DNA of 64,000 nucleotides, from NCBI RefSeq assembly GCF_030433675.1, contig NZ_JAROCB010000001.1, positions 493,333-557,332 of the forward strand. The letters run 5' to 3'. Positions 54,062 to 62,564 of the stretch are shown here, piece after piece. The notes beneath the pieces were generated by a model. That model had not been told where the DNA came from and searched no databases. It worked only from the letters and a program-made list of their open reading frames with translations. How positions within the stretch are numbered: the first letter of the stretch is position 1; every line of letters starts with the position of its first letter. A program made the position numbers and the translations under genes. Source of the DNA: Leifsonia virtsii. Its GTDB lineage: Bacteria; Actinomycetota; Actinomycetes; Actinomycetales; Microbacteriaceae.

Positions 54062-54993
54062 CCGACGCGGCGATCGCGACCAGCGGGCTCACCAAGCGCT
54101 TCCGGTCGCGTGCCGTCGTCGACGGCCTCGACCTGAACGTGCCGCGCGGGTCGGTGTTCGGCTTCCTCGGCCCCAACGGATCGGGCAAGACGACCACGAT
54201 CCGGATGCTGCTGGGCCTCGTCTCGCCGTCGGCCGGCTCCATCCGGCTGCTGGGCGAGGCGATGCCCGACCGCGGCTCCCGGGTGCTGCCGCGGGTCGGC
54301 GCGCTGGTCGAGGGCCCGGCCTTCGCGCCGTACCTCTCGGGCACGGCGAACCTGCTCCGGCGGGACACCGCCGACCGCTACGCGCCGGGGTCCACCCGCA
54401 CGGCGCGGGTCTCGGCGGCGCTCGACCGGGTCGGCCTGTCCCACGCGGCGGGCAAGCACGTGCGCGCGTACTCGCTCGGGATGAAGCAGCGGCTGGGCAT
54501 CGCCGGCGCGCTCCTCACCGACCGCGACCTGCTGGTGCTCGACGAGCCCACCAACGGTCTGGACCCGCAGGGGACGCGCGAGGTGCGCGCCCTGGTCCGC
54601 TCGCTCGCCGACGAGGGCACCACCGTGTTCGTCTCCAGTCACCTGCTGGCCGAGATCGAGCAGGTGTGCACGCACGCCGCGATCATGCGCGCGGGCCGCC
54701 TGGTCGCGCAGGGGTCGCTCGACGAGCTGCGGAGCGCGTCCGGGCCGCGGGTGGCGGTCGAGTCGCCGGACACCGCCCTGGCCGTCGCCACTCTCCGCCG
54801 CTTCGGGCTGGAGCCCGTCGCCACCGGCTCCGGGGTGGAGGCCGCGCTCGGCGACTCCGCGCCGGCCGCCGAGGAGCTCTCCGCCGCACTCGTCGGCGAC
54901 GGCGTGCGCCTGCGCGGCTTCGCCGTGCGGTCGTCGAGCCTGGAGGAGCGGTTCGTCGAGCTCACCGGGGAGGGCTTCGATGTCGAGCAGTGA
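54058..54993 (+). CDS. ABC transporter ATP-binding protein (ABC-2 type exporter)
   Basis: This 311-residue ATPase has Walker A GPNGSGKT (38-45), the degenerate signature YSLGMKQRLGIA in place of LSGGQ, Walker B LLVLDEPTNGLDPQG and the H-loop VFVSSHLLAEIEQ. The layout, with a ~90-residue C-terminal extension, is the CcmA/NatA type that pairs with ABC-2 permeases. GTG start overlapping the LolA-like stop. It overlaps the permease gene by 14 bases. The substrate is unknown. Confidence 0.93.
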   Translation: MTDAAIATSGLTKRFRSRAVVDGLDLNVPRGSVFGFLGPNGSGKTTTIRMLLGLVSPSAGSIRLLGEAMPDRGSRVLPRVGALVEGPAFAPYLSGTANLLRRDTADRYAPGSTRTARVSAALDRVGLSHAAGKHVRAYSLGMKQRLGIAGALLTDRDLLVLDEPTNGLDPQGTREVRALVRSLADEGTTVFVSSHLLAEIEQVCTHAAIMRAGRLVAQGSLDELRSASGPRVAVESPDTALAVATLRRFGLEPVATGSGVEAALGDSAPAAEELSAALVGDGVRLRGFAVRSSSLEERFVELTGEGFDVEQ

Positions 54994-55885
54994 GCTGACG
55001 GCGGTACCGGATGGGGAGGCGCCGAGCGCGTCGAGCGAGACCGGTACGACCTCCGCCGCCCGGCGCGAGCGTCCCGCCGTCGGCTGGGCGCTGCTCGGGT
55101 CGGAGCTGTCGGTGATGTTCCGCCGCTGGCGCACCTGGGCGATGCTGGCGGCCCTTGCGGCCATCCCGCTGCTCATCGCGGTCGCCGTCCGGATCACCGG
55201 CGGCAGCTCACGCGGTCCGGCGTTCCTCGGCGACATCACCTCGAACGGCGTCTTCGTGGCGTTCACCGCGCTCGTGGTGTGCGTCCCGCTGTTCCTGCCG
55301 CTGACCATCGGCGTGGTCGCGGGCGACACGATCGCGGGGGAGGCGAGCCACGGCACGCTCCGCTACCTCGTGATCGCGCCGGCCGGGCGCCTCCGGCTGC
55401 TCGCCGTGAAGTACGTCGGCAGCGCCGTGTTCTCCCTGGCTGCGGCCCTGGCGGTCGCGGTGGCGGGTGCGCTGATCGGGATGCTGCTGTTCCCGATCGG
55501 ACCGGTCACGCTGCTCTCCGGCGTGCAGGTGAGCCTGGGGGAGGCGTACATCCGGCTGCTGCTGATCTCGCTGTACATCGTCGTGTCGCTGCTGGGGCTG
55601 TGCGCGATCGGGCTGTTCCTCTCGACGCTCACCGACGTCCCCGTCGGGGCGATGGCGGCGACCGCGGTGCTGGCGGTGGTCTCGCAGGTGCTCGACCAGC
55701 TCCCGCAGCTGGACGCCCTGCACCCCTGGCTGTTCAGCCACTACTGGCTGGGCTTTGGCGACCTCCTGCGCGACCCGATCTCGTGGGACTCGTTCGGCTC
55801 CAACGCTCTGCTGCAGCTCGGCTACATCGCCGTCTTCGGCGCCCTGGCCGTCGGCCGCTTCACCACCAAGGACATCCTCAGCTGA
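54980..55885 (+). CDS. ABC-2 type transporter permease
   Basis: This 301-residue protein has a hydrophilic N-terminus of about 45 residues and six predicted membrane helices (for example WAMLAALAAIPLLIAVAVRI, VFVAFTALVVCVPLFLPLTI, FSLAAALAVAVAGALIGMLL, VSLLGLCAIGLFLSTLTDVP). The VAGDTIAGEASHGTLRYLVI segment is typical of ABC-2 permeases. It completes a three-gene operon with the ATPase and the LolA-like protein. A family 3 palindrome begins one base after its stop and separates it from the convergent EamA gene. Confidence 0.9.
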   Translation: MSSSELTAVPDGEAPSASSETGTTSAARRERPAVGWALLGSELSVMFRRWRTWAMLAALAAIPLLIAVAVRITGGSSRGPAFLGDITSNGVFVAFTALVVCVPLFLPLTIGVVAGDTIAGEASHGTLRYLVIAPAGRLRLLAVKYVGSAVFSLAAALAVAVAGALIGMLLFPIGPVTLLSGVQVSLGEAYIRLLLISLYIVVSLLGLCAIGLFLSTLTDVPVGAMAATAVLAVVSQVLDQLPQLDALHPWLFSHYWLGFGDLLRDPISWDSFGSNALLQLGYIAVFGALAVGRFTTKDILS

Positions 55886-55886
55886 T

Positions 55887-55943
55887 CGAGTTGCACGTCG
55901 TGGCGGCTATTCGGCACCAATAGCCGCCACAACGTGCAACTCG
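55887..55943. repeat. Palindrome, family 3, between convergent genes
   Basis: Twenty-five-base arms (55887-55911 and 55919-55943) pair at 24 of 25 positions around the loop CGGCACC. The arms begin CGAGTTGCACGT and end GTGGCGGCTATT. It begins one base after the permease stop and ends 7 bases before the stop of the convergent EamA gene, so it can terminate both transcripts. Confidence 0.92.
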
Positions 55944-55950
55944 GCCGGGG

Positions 55951-56838
55951 TCAGGGGATGGATTCGGCCGTCTGCTCCAGCTCGGAGCGCGGCTGCTCCC
56001 GCTGCGTCGCGATGGTGATGCCCGCCGCGGCGCAGACGATCAGGATGCCGACCAGCTGCACGAGCGAGAACCGCTCGTGCAGCACGATGACTCCGAACAC
56101 GGTCGCGACGACCGGCCCGAAGCTCGTGATGACGGCGTACAGCCGCGGGGTGATCCGACGCAGGATGAACGTGTCCAGGCTGTACGGCACCGCCGACGAC
56201 AGCACCCCGAGCGCGAGCAGCAGCAGGAGCACCTGCGCGTCCAGCCGGCTGTAGTCGATCACGATGAGGGCGAGCGGAACGGTCAGCACGGTGGAGACGA
56301 CGCTCGCGACGCTCAGGCCCTCGAGCCCCGGGAGCCGTGTCGCGACCTGCCGCGTGAGCAGGATGTACGCCGCCCAGGACGCCGCGGCGGTGAGGGCGAG
56401 CACGACCCCGAGCGGGTCGACGCTGCCCTCGGTCGCGGTCAGGAGCAGGACGCCCGCGGCCGCGGCCACCGCGCATCCCGCGTCCAGCCAGCGCCGGGAT
56501 CCGGCCAGGGCGAGCGCGAACGGCCCGAGGAACTCGATCGTCGCCGCCATCCCGAGCCCGAGCCGGCCGACCGACTCGTAGAAGCTGAGGTTCATCGCCG
56601 CGAGCACGACACCGAGCGCGAGCGCCGGCCACAGCCGCCGCCAGGTCAGTTCGGCGCGGCGCGGCCGGTAGAACGGGAGCACCACGACAGCGGTGACCAC
56701 CTGGCGCGCGGCGACGACGACGAGCGATCCGACCACGGGGATGAGGAGGCCCGCGAGCGACGAGCCGTAGTTGATGCTGATCTCGGTCGCGACCTGGGTG
56801 CCCGCGCCGACGAGACGGTCACGACGGCTGGAGCTCAC
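55951..56838 (-). CDS. EamA/DMT family transporter
   Basis: This 295-residue inner-membrane protein has about ten helices in two EamA repeats (SLAGLLIPVVGSLVVVAARQ and FYESVGRLGLGMAATIEFLG in the first, AASWAAYILLTRQ and VIVLHERFSLVQLVGILIV in the second). RhtA-like members export amino acids or other metabolites. The substrate here is unknown. GTG start, with a -10-like TAAGCT 7 bases upstream and no ribosome site. It lies downstream of the GNAT gene on the same strand and converges with the ABC operon. Confidence 0.9.
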   Translation of the reverse strand: MSSSRRDRLVGAGTQVATEISINYGSSLAGLLIPVVGSLVVVAARQVVTAVVVLPFYRPRRAELTWRRLWPALALGVVLAAMNLSFYESVGRLGLGMAATIEFLGPFALALAGSRRWLDAGCAVAAAAGVLLLTATEGSVDPLGVVLALTAAASWAAYILLTRQVATRLPGLEGLSVASVVSTVLTVPLALIVIDYSRLDAQVLLLLLALGVLSSAVPYSLDTFILRRITPRLYAVITSFGPVVATVFGVIVLHERFSLVQLVGILIVCAAAGITIATQREQPRSELEQTAESIP

Positions 56839-56845
56839 CCGATCG

Positions 56846-56851
56846 AGCTTA
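56846..56851 (-). promoter_or_regulatory. -10 box TAAGCT, probable leaderless eamA-type gene promoter
   Basis: On the minus strand TAAGCT is 7 bases before the GTG of the EamA gene, in the 36-base gap after the GNAT gene. Confidence 0.45.
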
Positions 56852-56874
56852 CCGGCGCGGCCGACCGCGAAGAG

Positions 56875-57444
56875 TCAGAGCGCGAGCCGCATGATCGCCC
56901 TGGTCGCGCTCGGCCGGCGGACCACCTCGAACCCGCCGTCGCGGAACAGAGACACCGTGCCGTGGTACCGCTCGGCGCTCGAGAGCGACGGCCTCGCCTC
57001 CGTGTCGACCGGATAGCCTTCGACGAGCTCGGCGCCCTGGTTCCTCGCGTGCTCCACCGCGCCGTCCAGCAGGGCACGGGCGAGGCCCTGCCGCCGGAAG
57101 TCGAGGCGCACGACGAAGCACGTCACCGCCCACGGGTCGGCCGGGTCGCCCTCCACCCGCTTCGTGATCGGCGAGCGCGCGAGGTTCGGGTAGGCCGAGT
57201 ACTGCTCGACCGCAGCCCAGCCCGCCGGTTCGCCGTCGACCCACGCCAGCACGCCCGGCGATCCGCTGCGCACCTGGTCGTGCAGCCGCTCGCGACGGTC
57301 GCCCACCGAAAGCTCGTCGCGTTGCGTGCCAGGCACCTTGAACCACTGGCACCAGCATCCCGACGGGTCGCCGCGGGTGCCGAACACCGTCTCCAGGTCG
57401 CCCCACACGTCGTCGTCGACCGGCCGGACCACTGTGTCGCTCAT
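56875..57444 (-). CDS. GNAT family N-acetyltransferase
   Basis: This 189-residue protein has a GNAT fold: the acetyl-CoA-binding loop is RRQGLARALLDGAVEHARNQ, preceded by the beta-strand TCFVVRLDF. The N-terminus has GCWCQWFKVPGTQRDEL, seen in a group of uncharacterised actinobacterial acetyltransferases. The substrate is unknown. The ATG has the -10 box TAGCGT 6 bases upstream, so the mRNA is probably leaderless. It is divergent from the phosphoketolase gene. Confidence 0.88.
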   Translation of the reverse strand: MSDTVVRPVDDDVWGDLETVFGTRGDPSGCWCQWFKVPGTQRDELSVGDRRERLHDQVRSGSPGVLAWVDGEPAGWAAVEQYSAYPNLARSPITKRVEGDPADPWAVTCFVVRLDFRRQGLARALLDGAVEHARNQGAELVEGYPVDTEARPSLSSAERYHGTVSLFRDGGFEVVRRPSATRAIMRLAL

Positions 57445-57450
57445 GCCTCG

Positions 57451-57456
57451 ACGCTA
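57451..57456 (-). promoter_or_regulatory. -10 box TAGCGT, probable leaderless GNAT gene promoter
   Basis: On the minus strand TAGCGT lies exactly 6 bases before the ATG. The same hexamer and spacing occur at the SGNH hydrolase gene (60911). Confidence 0.5.
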
Positions 57457-57525
57457 GCGCCCACCGCCGACAGCGGCCAGGGGCCGCCACGCCGTGGCCC
57501 ACCTGACGCGGTCACCCGGGCCGCG

Positions 57526-57531
57526 TAGGAT
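57526..57531 (+). promoter_or_regulatory. -10 box TAGGAT of the phosphoketolase gene
   Basis: TAGGAT lies 34 bases before the ATG; GGGGAG at 57555-57560 then serves as the ribosome site of a leadered mRNA. Confidence 0.45.
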
Positions 57532-57565
57532 GCGCGTGAACCGGCCAGCGACCAGGGGAGCCCCG

Positions 57566-60010
57566 ATGAGCGACACGACCACCGCGTCTACGCAGCACGA
57601 CCTCTCCGAGCAGACGCTCGACGCCCTCGACGCCTGGTGGCGCGCGGCGAACTACCTCTCCGTCGGGCAGATCTACCTGCTCGACAACCCGCTGCTGCGG
57701 CGGCCGCTCAGCCGCGACGACATCAAGCCGCGGCTGCTCGGGCACTGGGGAACGACGCCGGGGCTGAACTTCGTCTACGCGCACCTGAACCGCGCGATCC
57801 GGGAGCGCGACCTGGACACCCTGTTCGTCGCGGGGCCGGGCCACGGCGGTCCCGGTGTCGTCGCCAGCGCCTACCTCGACGGCACGTACAGCGAGCTGTA
57901 CAGCGCCATCGACCGGAGTGAGGACGGCCTGCGCCGGCTGTTCCGGCAGTTCTCGTTCCCGGGCGGCATCCCGAGTCACGCGGCGCCGCAGACACCGGGC
58001 TCCATCCACGAGGGCGGCGAGCTCGGCTACGCGCTGTCGCACGCGTACGGCGCGGCGTTCGACAACCCTGACCTGCTGGTCGCGGCGGTCGTCGGCGACG
58101 GCGAGGCCGAGACCGGCCCGCTGGCGACGGCCTGGCACTCCAACAAGTTCTTGAACCCGGCGCAGGACGGGGTGGTGCTGCCGATCCTGCACCTCAACGG
58201 CTACAAGATCGCCAACCCGACGGTGCTCGCCCGCATCCCGGAGTCGGAGCTCCTGGACCTGATGCGCGGCTACGGCTACGCGCCCTACGTCGTCTCCGGA
58301 GGCTTCGACGGGGAGGACCCGCGCGAGGTGCACAAGCGGATGGCCGCGACGCTCGACGAGATCCTCGACCGCATCGCGGAGATCAAGCGCGCGGCGGCCG
58401 ACGGCTCCCTCGACGGACGGCCCGCCTGGCCGATGCTCATCCTGCGCACCCCGAAGGGCTGGACCTGCCCGCCCGAGATCGACGGGCACCCGACCGAGAA
58501 CAACTGGCGCTCCCACCAGGTGCCGCTCGCGAACGCGCGCGACACCGAAGAGCACACCCGCCTGCTCGAGAGCTGGTTGAAGTCGTACCGCCCGGAGGAG
58601 CTGTTCGACGACGAGGGCCGCCCGGTCGAGCTGGTCACCTCGCTGGCGCCTGCGGGTGACCGGCGGATGAGCGCCAACCCGGTCGCGAACGGCGGTCTGC
58701 TGCGGCGCGATCTGCGGCTGCCCGACTTCCGCGACTACGCCGTCGACGTGCCGAGCCCGGGGGAGACCGTGGCGGAGGCGACGCGCGTGCTCGGCGAGTG
58801 GTTCCGGGATGTGATGGCCGGCAACCCGCACGACTTCCGCCTGTTCGCGCCCGACGAGCTGGCGTCCAACCGGCTGCAGGCGGTGTACGACACGACCAGC
58901 AAGCAGTGGGACGCGGAGTACCTCCCCATCGACGACGACAACCACCTCGCGCCGGCCGGCCGGGCGATGGAGGTGCTCAGCGAGCACCAGTGCCAGGGCT
59001 GGCTGGAGGGGTACCTGCTCACCGGGCGGCACGGCGTCTTCACCTCGTACGAGGCGTTCATCCACATCGTCGACTCGATGTTCAACCAGCACGCGAAGTG
59101 GCTGAAGTCGGCCGGCGAGGTCGCCTGGCGGCGCCCGGTCGCCTCCCTCAACTACCTGCTGAGCTCGCACGTCTGGCGGCAGGACCACAACGGCGCCTCG
59201 CACCAGGACCCCGGCTTCATCGACCACGTCGTCAACAAGAAGGCCGACGTGGTCCGGGTCTACCTGCCCTTCGACGCGAACACCCTGCTCTCCACCTACG
59301 ACCACTGCCTGCGCTCGGTCGACTACGTCAACGTGGTCGTCGCGGGCAAGCAGCCGTCGCCGCAGTGGCTGACCATGGACGAGGCGATCGCGCACTGCAC
59401 GCGCGGCATCGGCATCTTCCCCTGGGCCGGCAGCGAGGTGGAGGGCGAGGAGCCGGATGTGGTGCTCGGCTGCGCCGGCGACATCCCGACCCTGGAGACG
59501 CTGGCCGCGGCGAGCATCCTGCGCGACCGGCTGCCCGACCTGAAGGTTCGCGTGGTCAATGTCGTCGACCTGATGCGGCTGCAGGACGAACGCGAGCACC
59601 CGCACGGCCTCTCGGACCGCGAGTACGACGCCCTGTTCACCACCGACAAGCCGGTGATCTTCGCCTACCACGGCTACCCGTGGCTGATCCACCGCCTCAC
59701 CTACCGCCGTCGCGGCCACGACAACCTTCACGTGCGCGGCTACAAGGAGGAGGGCACGACGACCACGCCGTTCGACATGGTGATGCTCAACGACCTCGAC
59801 CGCTACCACCTGGTCATCGACGTGATCGACCGCGTGCCCGGGCTTGCCGCGCGCGAGGCCGAGCTGCGCCAGGAGATGCAGGACGCCCGCCTGCGCGCGC
59901 GGCAGTACACGCGCGAGCACGGCGAGGACATCCCCGAGGTGGCCGAGTGGACGTGGGCGGGCGGCCAGCGCACCACCCGCATCGACACCACGGGCGGCGA
60001 CAACGACTGA
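57566..60010 (+). CDS. xfp: Phosphoketolase (xylulose-5-P/fructose-6-P)
   Basis: This 814-residue thiamine diphosphate enzyme cleaves xylulose-5-P (and often fructose-6-P) to acetyl phosphate plus a sugar phosphate. Signatures are [40 protein letters not shown], the ThDP-binding [20 protein letters not shown] and [20 protein letters not shown]. The length fits the family. The ATG at 57566 has GGGGAG 5 bases upstream; earlier in-frame starts precede the promoter. It stands alone between a divergent GNAT gene and a convergent SGNH gene. No acetate kinase gene is adjacent. Confidence 0.97.
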   Translation: MSDTTTASTQHDLSEQTLDALDAWWRAANYLSVGQIYLLDNPLLRRPLSRDDIKPRLLGHWGTTPGLNFVYAHLNRAIRERDLDTLFVAGPGHGGPGVVASAYLDGTYSELYSAIDRSEDGLRRLFRQFSFPGGIPSHAAPQTPGSIHEGGELGYALSHAYGAAFDNPDLLVAAVVGDGEAETGPLATAWHSNKFLNPAQDGVVLPILHLNGYKIANPTVLARIPESELLDLMRGYGYAPYVVSGGFDGEDPREVHKRMAATLDEILDRIAEIKRAAADGSLDGRPAWPMLILRTPKGWTCPPEIDGHPTENNWRSHQVPLANARDTEEHTRLLESWLKSYRPEELFDDEGRPVELVTSLAPAGDRRMSANPVANGGLLRRDLRLPDFRDYAVDVPSPGETVAEATRVLGEWFRDVMAGNPHDFRLFAPDELASNRLQAVYDTTSKQWDAEYLPIDDDNHLAPAGRAMEVLSEHQCQGWLEGYLLTGRHGVFTSYEAFIHIVDSMFNQHAKWLKSAGEVAWRRPVASLNYLLSSHVWRQDHNGASHQDPGFIDHVVNKKADVVRVYLPFDANTLLSTYDHCLRSVDYVNVVVAGKQPSPQWLTMDEAIAHCTRGIGIFPWAGSEVEGEEPDVVLGCAGDIPTLETLAAASILRDRLPDLKVRVVNVVDLMRLQDEREHPHGLSDREYDALFTTDKPVIFAYHGYPWLIHRLTYRRRGHDNLHVRGYKEEGTTTTPFDMVMLNDLDRYHLVIDVIDRVPGLAAREAELRQEMQDARLRARQYTREHGEDIPEVAEWTWAGGQRTTRIDTTGGDND

Positions 60011-60028
60011 GGCGTCCCGGCGCGGCCT

Positions 60029-60104
60029 CGCGCGACTGCGGTGCTGCGGAACGTCTGCGGCTGCGCGACCGGCCGCAGACGTTCCGAACGGTCGCAGTCG
60101 CGCG
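60029..60104. repeat. Nested palindromic repeat, family 1, copy B
   Basis: Outer arms CGCGCGACTGCG (60029-60040) pair perfectly with 60093-60104. Inner arms CGGAACGTCTGCGGC (60047-60061) pair perfectly with 60072-60086 around a 10-base loop. The sequence and spacing match copy A at 18062-18131. It lies between the convergent phosphoketolase and SGNH genes. Confidence 0.92.
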
Positions 60105-60115
60105 CGCGTCGCCGG

Positions 60116-60904
60116 TCAGAGCGGGCGGAGGGTCTCCGGGTCGACCACGGTCAGCTCGGCGATCTTCGCCGCGCGGCCGTCGCCGGAGGAGCGGCCTGTG
60201 AGCCGGCGCCCGATCCACGGCAGCACGTGACGGCGGTAGTAATCGGCCGTGCGGCGGGTGCGCTCGCCCGGGGGCGCCGCCGCGACCTCCTCGACACCCC
60301 ACTCGACGGGCACCGGGACTCCGAACGCGGTGAGCACGTTGCTCGCGACCCTGGCGTGGCCGAGCGGACCGAGGTGGAGGCGGTCCTCCGACCAGTAGCG
60401 GATGTCCTCCAGCCCCTCGTCGGCCCAGTTGTCGACGAAGGTGATCCCGTCGCGCGGCAGCATCTCCCGCACCGCCACCGCGAGTTCTTCGCCACGGCGG
60501 CGGATGACGCCGCCGAGGGGTAGGTGCCGGCTCGGGTTCGCGCCGCTCAGGAGCAGCATGTGGCTGCCGGACGCGACCACCCGGTCCGCTGCCTCCACCA
60601 GCGTCTTCGCGACGCCCTCGATGGAGACGCGCGGGCGCATGATGTCGTTGCCGCCGCCGTTCAGGCTCACCAGGTCGGGGTGCTGGGCGATCGCCGGCTC
60701 GACCTGCTCGGCGACGATCGGCCCGAGCTTCCGGCCGCGCACCGCGAGGTTCGCGTACCGGAACGGCGCCGGGGAGGCAGCCGCCATCCCGAGCGCCACG
60801 AAGTCGGCCCAACCGCGCACGCGGCCGTCGGGCAGCTCGTCGCCGACGCCCTCCGTGAAGCTGTCCCCGATGGCGATATAGCTGCTGAATGCGGTGCCGG
60901 TCAC
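60116..60904 (-). CDS. SGNH/GDSL hydrolase family protein
   Basis: This 262-residue hydrolase has the four SGNH blocks: block I AIGDSFTEGVGD with Ser15, the Gly in block II, Asn86 in GGGND, and Asp174/His177 in SEDRLHLGPLGH. It has no signal peptide, so it is probably cytoplasmic. Substrates of such enzymes are esters, including acyl or acetyl groups on sugars. The exact substrate is unknown. The start is GTG with the -10 box TAGCGT 6 bases upstream. It is divergent from the VOC protein gene. Confidence 0.9.
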   Translation of the reverse strand: MTGTAFSSYIAIGDSFTEGVGDELPDGRVRGWADFVALGMAAASPAPFRYANLAVRGRKLGPIVAEQVEPAIAQHPDLVSLNGGGNDIMRPRVSIEGVAKTLVEAADRVVASGSHMLLLSGANPSRHLPLGGVIRRRGEELAVAVREMLPRDGITFVDNWADEGLEDIRYWSEDRLHLGPLGHARVASNVLTAFGVPVPVEWGVEEVAAAPPGERTRRTADYYRRHVLPWIGRRLTGRSSGDGRAAKIAELTVVDPETLRPL

Positions 60905-60910
60905 AGGGCA

Positions 60911-60916
60911 ACGCTA
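60911..60916 (-). promoter_or_regulatory. -10 box TAGCGT, probable leaderless SGNH gene promoter
   Basis: On the minus strand TAGCGT is 6 bases before the GTG, with no ribosome site. Confidence 0.5.
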
Positions 60917-60943
60917 CTCCGCCCCGCGGGCCGCCCGGGTCGC

Positions 60944-60949
60944 TACCAT
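60944..60949 (+). promoter_or_regulatory. -10 box TACCAT of the VOC gene
   Basis: TACCAT lies 33 bases before the VOC gene ATG, back to back with the SGNH promoter; GGAGGGGGG is the ribosome site. Confidence 0.4.
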
Positions 60950-60982
60950 GGGCGCCAGGCGACGACGCCGGAGGGGGGCACC

Positions 60983-61450
60983 ATGCAGAAGGTCACGACG
61001 TTCCTGTGGTTCGAGAGCGGGGTGGAGGAGGCGGTGCAGCGGTACACCTCGCTGCTGCCGGACTCCGAGGTGCTGGAGGTGCAGCGGTTCGGCGGCGAGA
61101 TGCCGGGCGGCCTGGTGGTGGTGCGGTTCCGGCTCGCCGGCGTCGAGTACCAGGCGATGAACAGCAACACCGTCGCCGGTTTCACCGAGGCGTTCTCGCT
61201 GTCCGTGCTGTGCGACGATCAGGCCGAGGTCGACCGGCTGTGGGAGGCGCTCACGGCCGACGGGGGCGAGGAGAGCATGTGCGGCTGGCTGCGCGACCGT
61301 TGGGGCGTCAGCTGGCAGATCGTGCCGCGCCGCCTGCTCGAGCTCCAGTCCGACCCGGACCGGGAGCGCGCGGCGCGCGCGAACCAGGCGATGCTGTCCA
61401 TGCGCAAGCTCGACATCGCCGCGCTGGAGGCCGCCGCCGACGGTCGCTGA
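60983..61450 (+). CDS. VOC family protein (3-dmu-9_3-mt/PhnB-like)
   Basis: This 155-residue protein has the vicinal oxygen chelate fold of the PhnB/3-demethylubiquinone methyltransferase-like group: KVTTFLWFESGVEEAVQRYT at the start, FRLAGVEYQAMNSN in the middle, SLSVLCDDQAEVDRLWEAL and CGWLRDRWGVSWQIVPRRL near the end. Despite the family name these proteins rarely act as methyltransferases, and no substrate can be assigned. The ATG has a GGAGGGGGG ribosome site. It stands alone between two minus-strand genes. Confidence 0.88.
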   Translation: MQKVTTFLWFESGVEEAVQRYTSLLPDSEVLEVQRFGGEMPGGLVVVRFRLAGVEYQAMNSNTVAGFTEAFSLSVLCDDQAEVDRLWEALTADGGEESMCGWLRDRWGVSWQIVPRRLLELQSDPDRERAARANQAMLSMRKLDIAALEAAADGR

Positions 61451-61467
61451 CCCCGCGAGGCGCCCGG

Positions 61468-62409
61468 TCAGCGGGCGAGGAGGTCCTGCCAGGAGAGCAG
61501 GTGCTCGACGGTGACGCCGCCGTAGCCGCGGATCGACGAGAGCGCGGTGCGCACCTTGGCCGTCTCCGACTCCAGCAGCGCGGCCGAGTCGTCGCCGAAC
61601 GTCGCACCGGGGCCGCCGGCGACCTCCGGGGTGTCGGTCTCCACGCCGATGGTGAACGGGATGCGCTTCGCGGCGGCCGCGGTGGCCGCGGGCTTCGCGA
61701 AGGCGACGATCCCGTCGGAGCCTGCGGCGTGGTCGCTGAAGGCCACGATCGCGACCGAGCGCAGGTGGGGGAGCAGGGCGTCGAACGCGGTGCCTCCGGT
61801 CGGCTGCGGCTTCGCGGCAAGCCACCACGGCAGGTCGGCGCCGATCGGGACGCTGCCCGCGACGGCCTTCGCGCGGTCGTACATGGTCTGGAGCTTCGCG
61901 ACGACCGCCGGGAGCTCGGAGTCGGAGGAGACGACCCACGGCTCGACGTCGAACTGGATGGCGTCGAACGGCGCTGCGCGGAGCGCGGCCGAGGTCCAGG
62001 TCGCGGCCAGGTCGGGGTCGTCGGCCCAGCCGCCGTCGCCGCCGAGCGCGGCCACGGTCGTGACGCCGGCTCCGTGCAGGGCGCTCACGGCCTCCGTCAG
62101 CCACGCCGAGAAGGGGCCTTCGTCGGCGGCCCACGGCACCGAGAGGTAGACCGTGCGCAGGCGGTGCGCGGCGGCGAAGGAGGCGAGCGCCTGCGGCTCG
62201 AACTGGGGCATCCCCTGCCCGCGCGCGTCCACCGCCGGGTCGATCGGGTTGCCCCACGCCCACATGGAGGTGATCGCGGACGCCGGCGAGGTCCCGTCGG
62301 TCCGGGTGCTCACGGCCGCCGCCGGCGAGGTTGCGGCGAGGGTGGCTCCGGAGAGGGCGACCGTGAGGACGGACGCGGCGATCGCGGCCTTGAGACGTCG
62401 AACCCGCAT
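61468..62409 (-). CDS. Secreted protein of unknown function, possibly a TIM-barrel glycoside hydrolase-like fold
   Basis: This 313-residue protein has a Sec signal peptide (basic MRVRRLK, hydrophobic core, likely cleavage near residue 32). The mature part shows a repeating pattern of strand-end motifs as in a barrel: SMWAWGNPID, TVYLSVPWAAD, VAALGGDGGWADDPD, IQFDVEPWVV, PIGADLPWWL, SVAIVAFSDHA, IPFTIGVETDT. The acidic IQFDVEPW recalls the catalytic strand of GH18-type enzymes, but no family is recognised with confidence. The ATG has GGAAGGG upstream. It is probably extracellular. Confidence 0.85.
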   Translation of the reverse strand: MRVRRLKAAIAASVLTVALSGATLAATSPAAAVSTRTDGTSPASAITSMWAWGNPIDPAVDARGQGMPQFEPQALASFAAAHRLRTVYLSVPWAADEGPFSAWLTEAVSALHGAGVTTVAALGGDGGWADDPDLAATWTSAALRAAPFDAIQFDVEPWVVSSDSELPAVVAKLQTMYDRAKAVAGSVPIGADLPWWLAAKPQPTGGTAFDALLPHLRSVAIVAFSDHAAGSDGIVAFAKPAATAAAAKRIPFTIGVETDTPEVAGGPGATFGDDSAALLESETAKVRTALSSIRGYGGVTVEHLLSWQDLLAR

Positions 62410-62514
62410 GGCACACCCTTCCTGGACAGGACACTTTCGGCACTGCGGTTTCGGGTGTGCAGTACGTCCATCATGTCAGGATCCACGGCGGAGTCTATGC
62501 CGCATTCGGGGTAC

Positions 62515-62546
62515 ACGAAACGGGGCACAGGTGTGCCCCACTTCGT
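62515..62546 (-). terminator. Hairpin terminator of the LLM oxidoreductase gene
   Basis: Fifteen-base arms (62515-62529 and 62532-62546) pair at 13 of 15 positions around a two-base centre, 18 bases beyond the gene's stop codon on the minus strand. The 155-base gap 62410-62564 also holds the upstream region of the secreted protein gene. Confidence 0.6.
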
Positions 62547-62564
62547 TGTCCCCTCGACCAGGTG

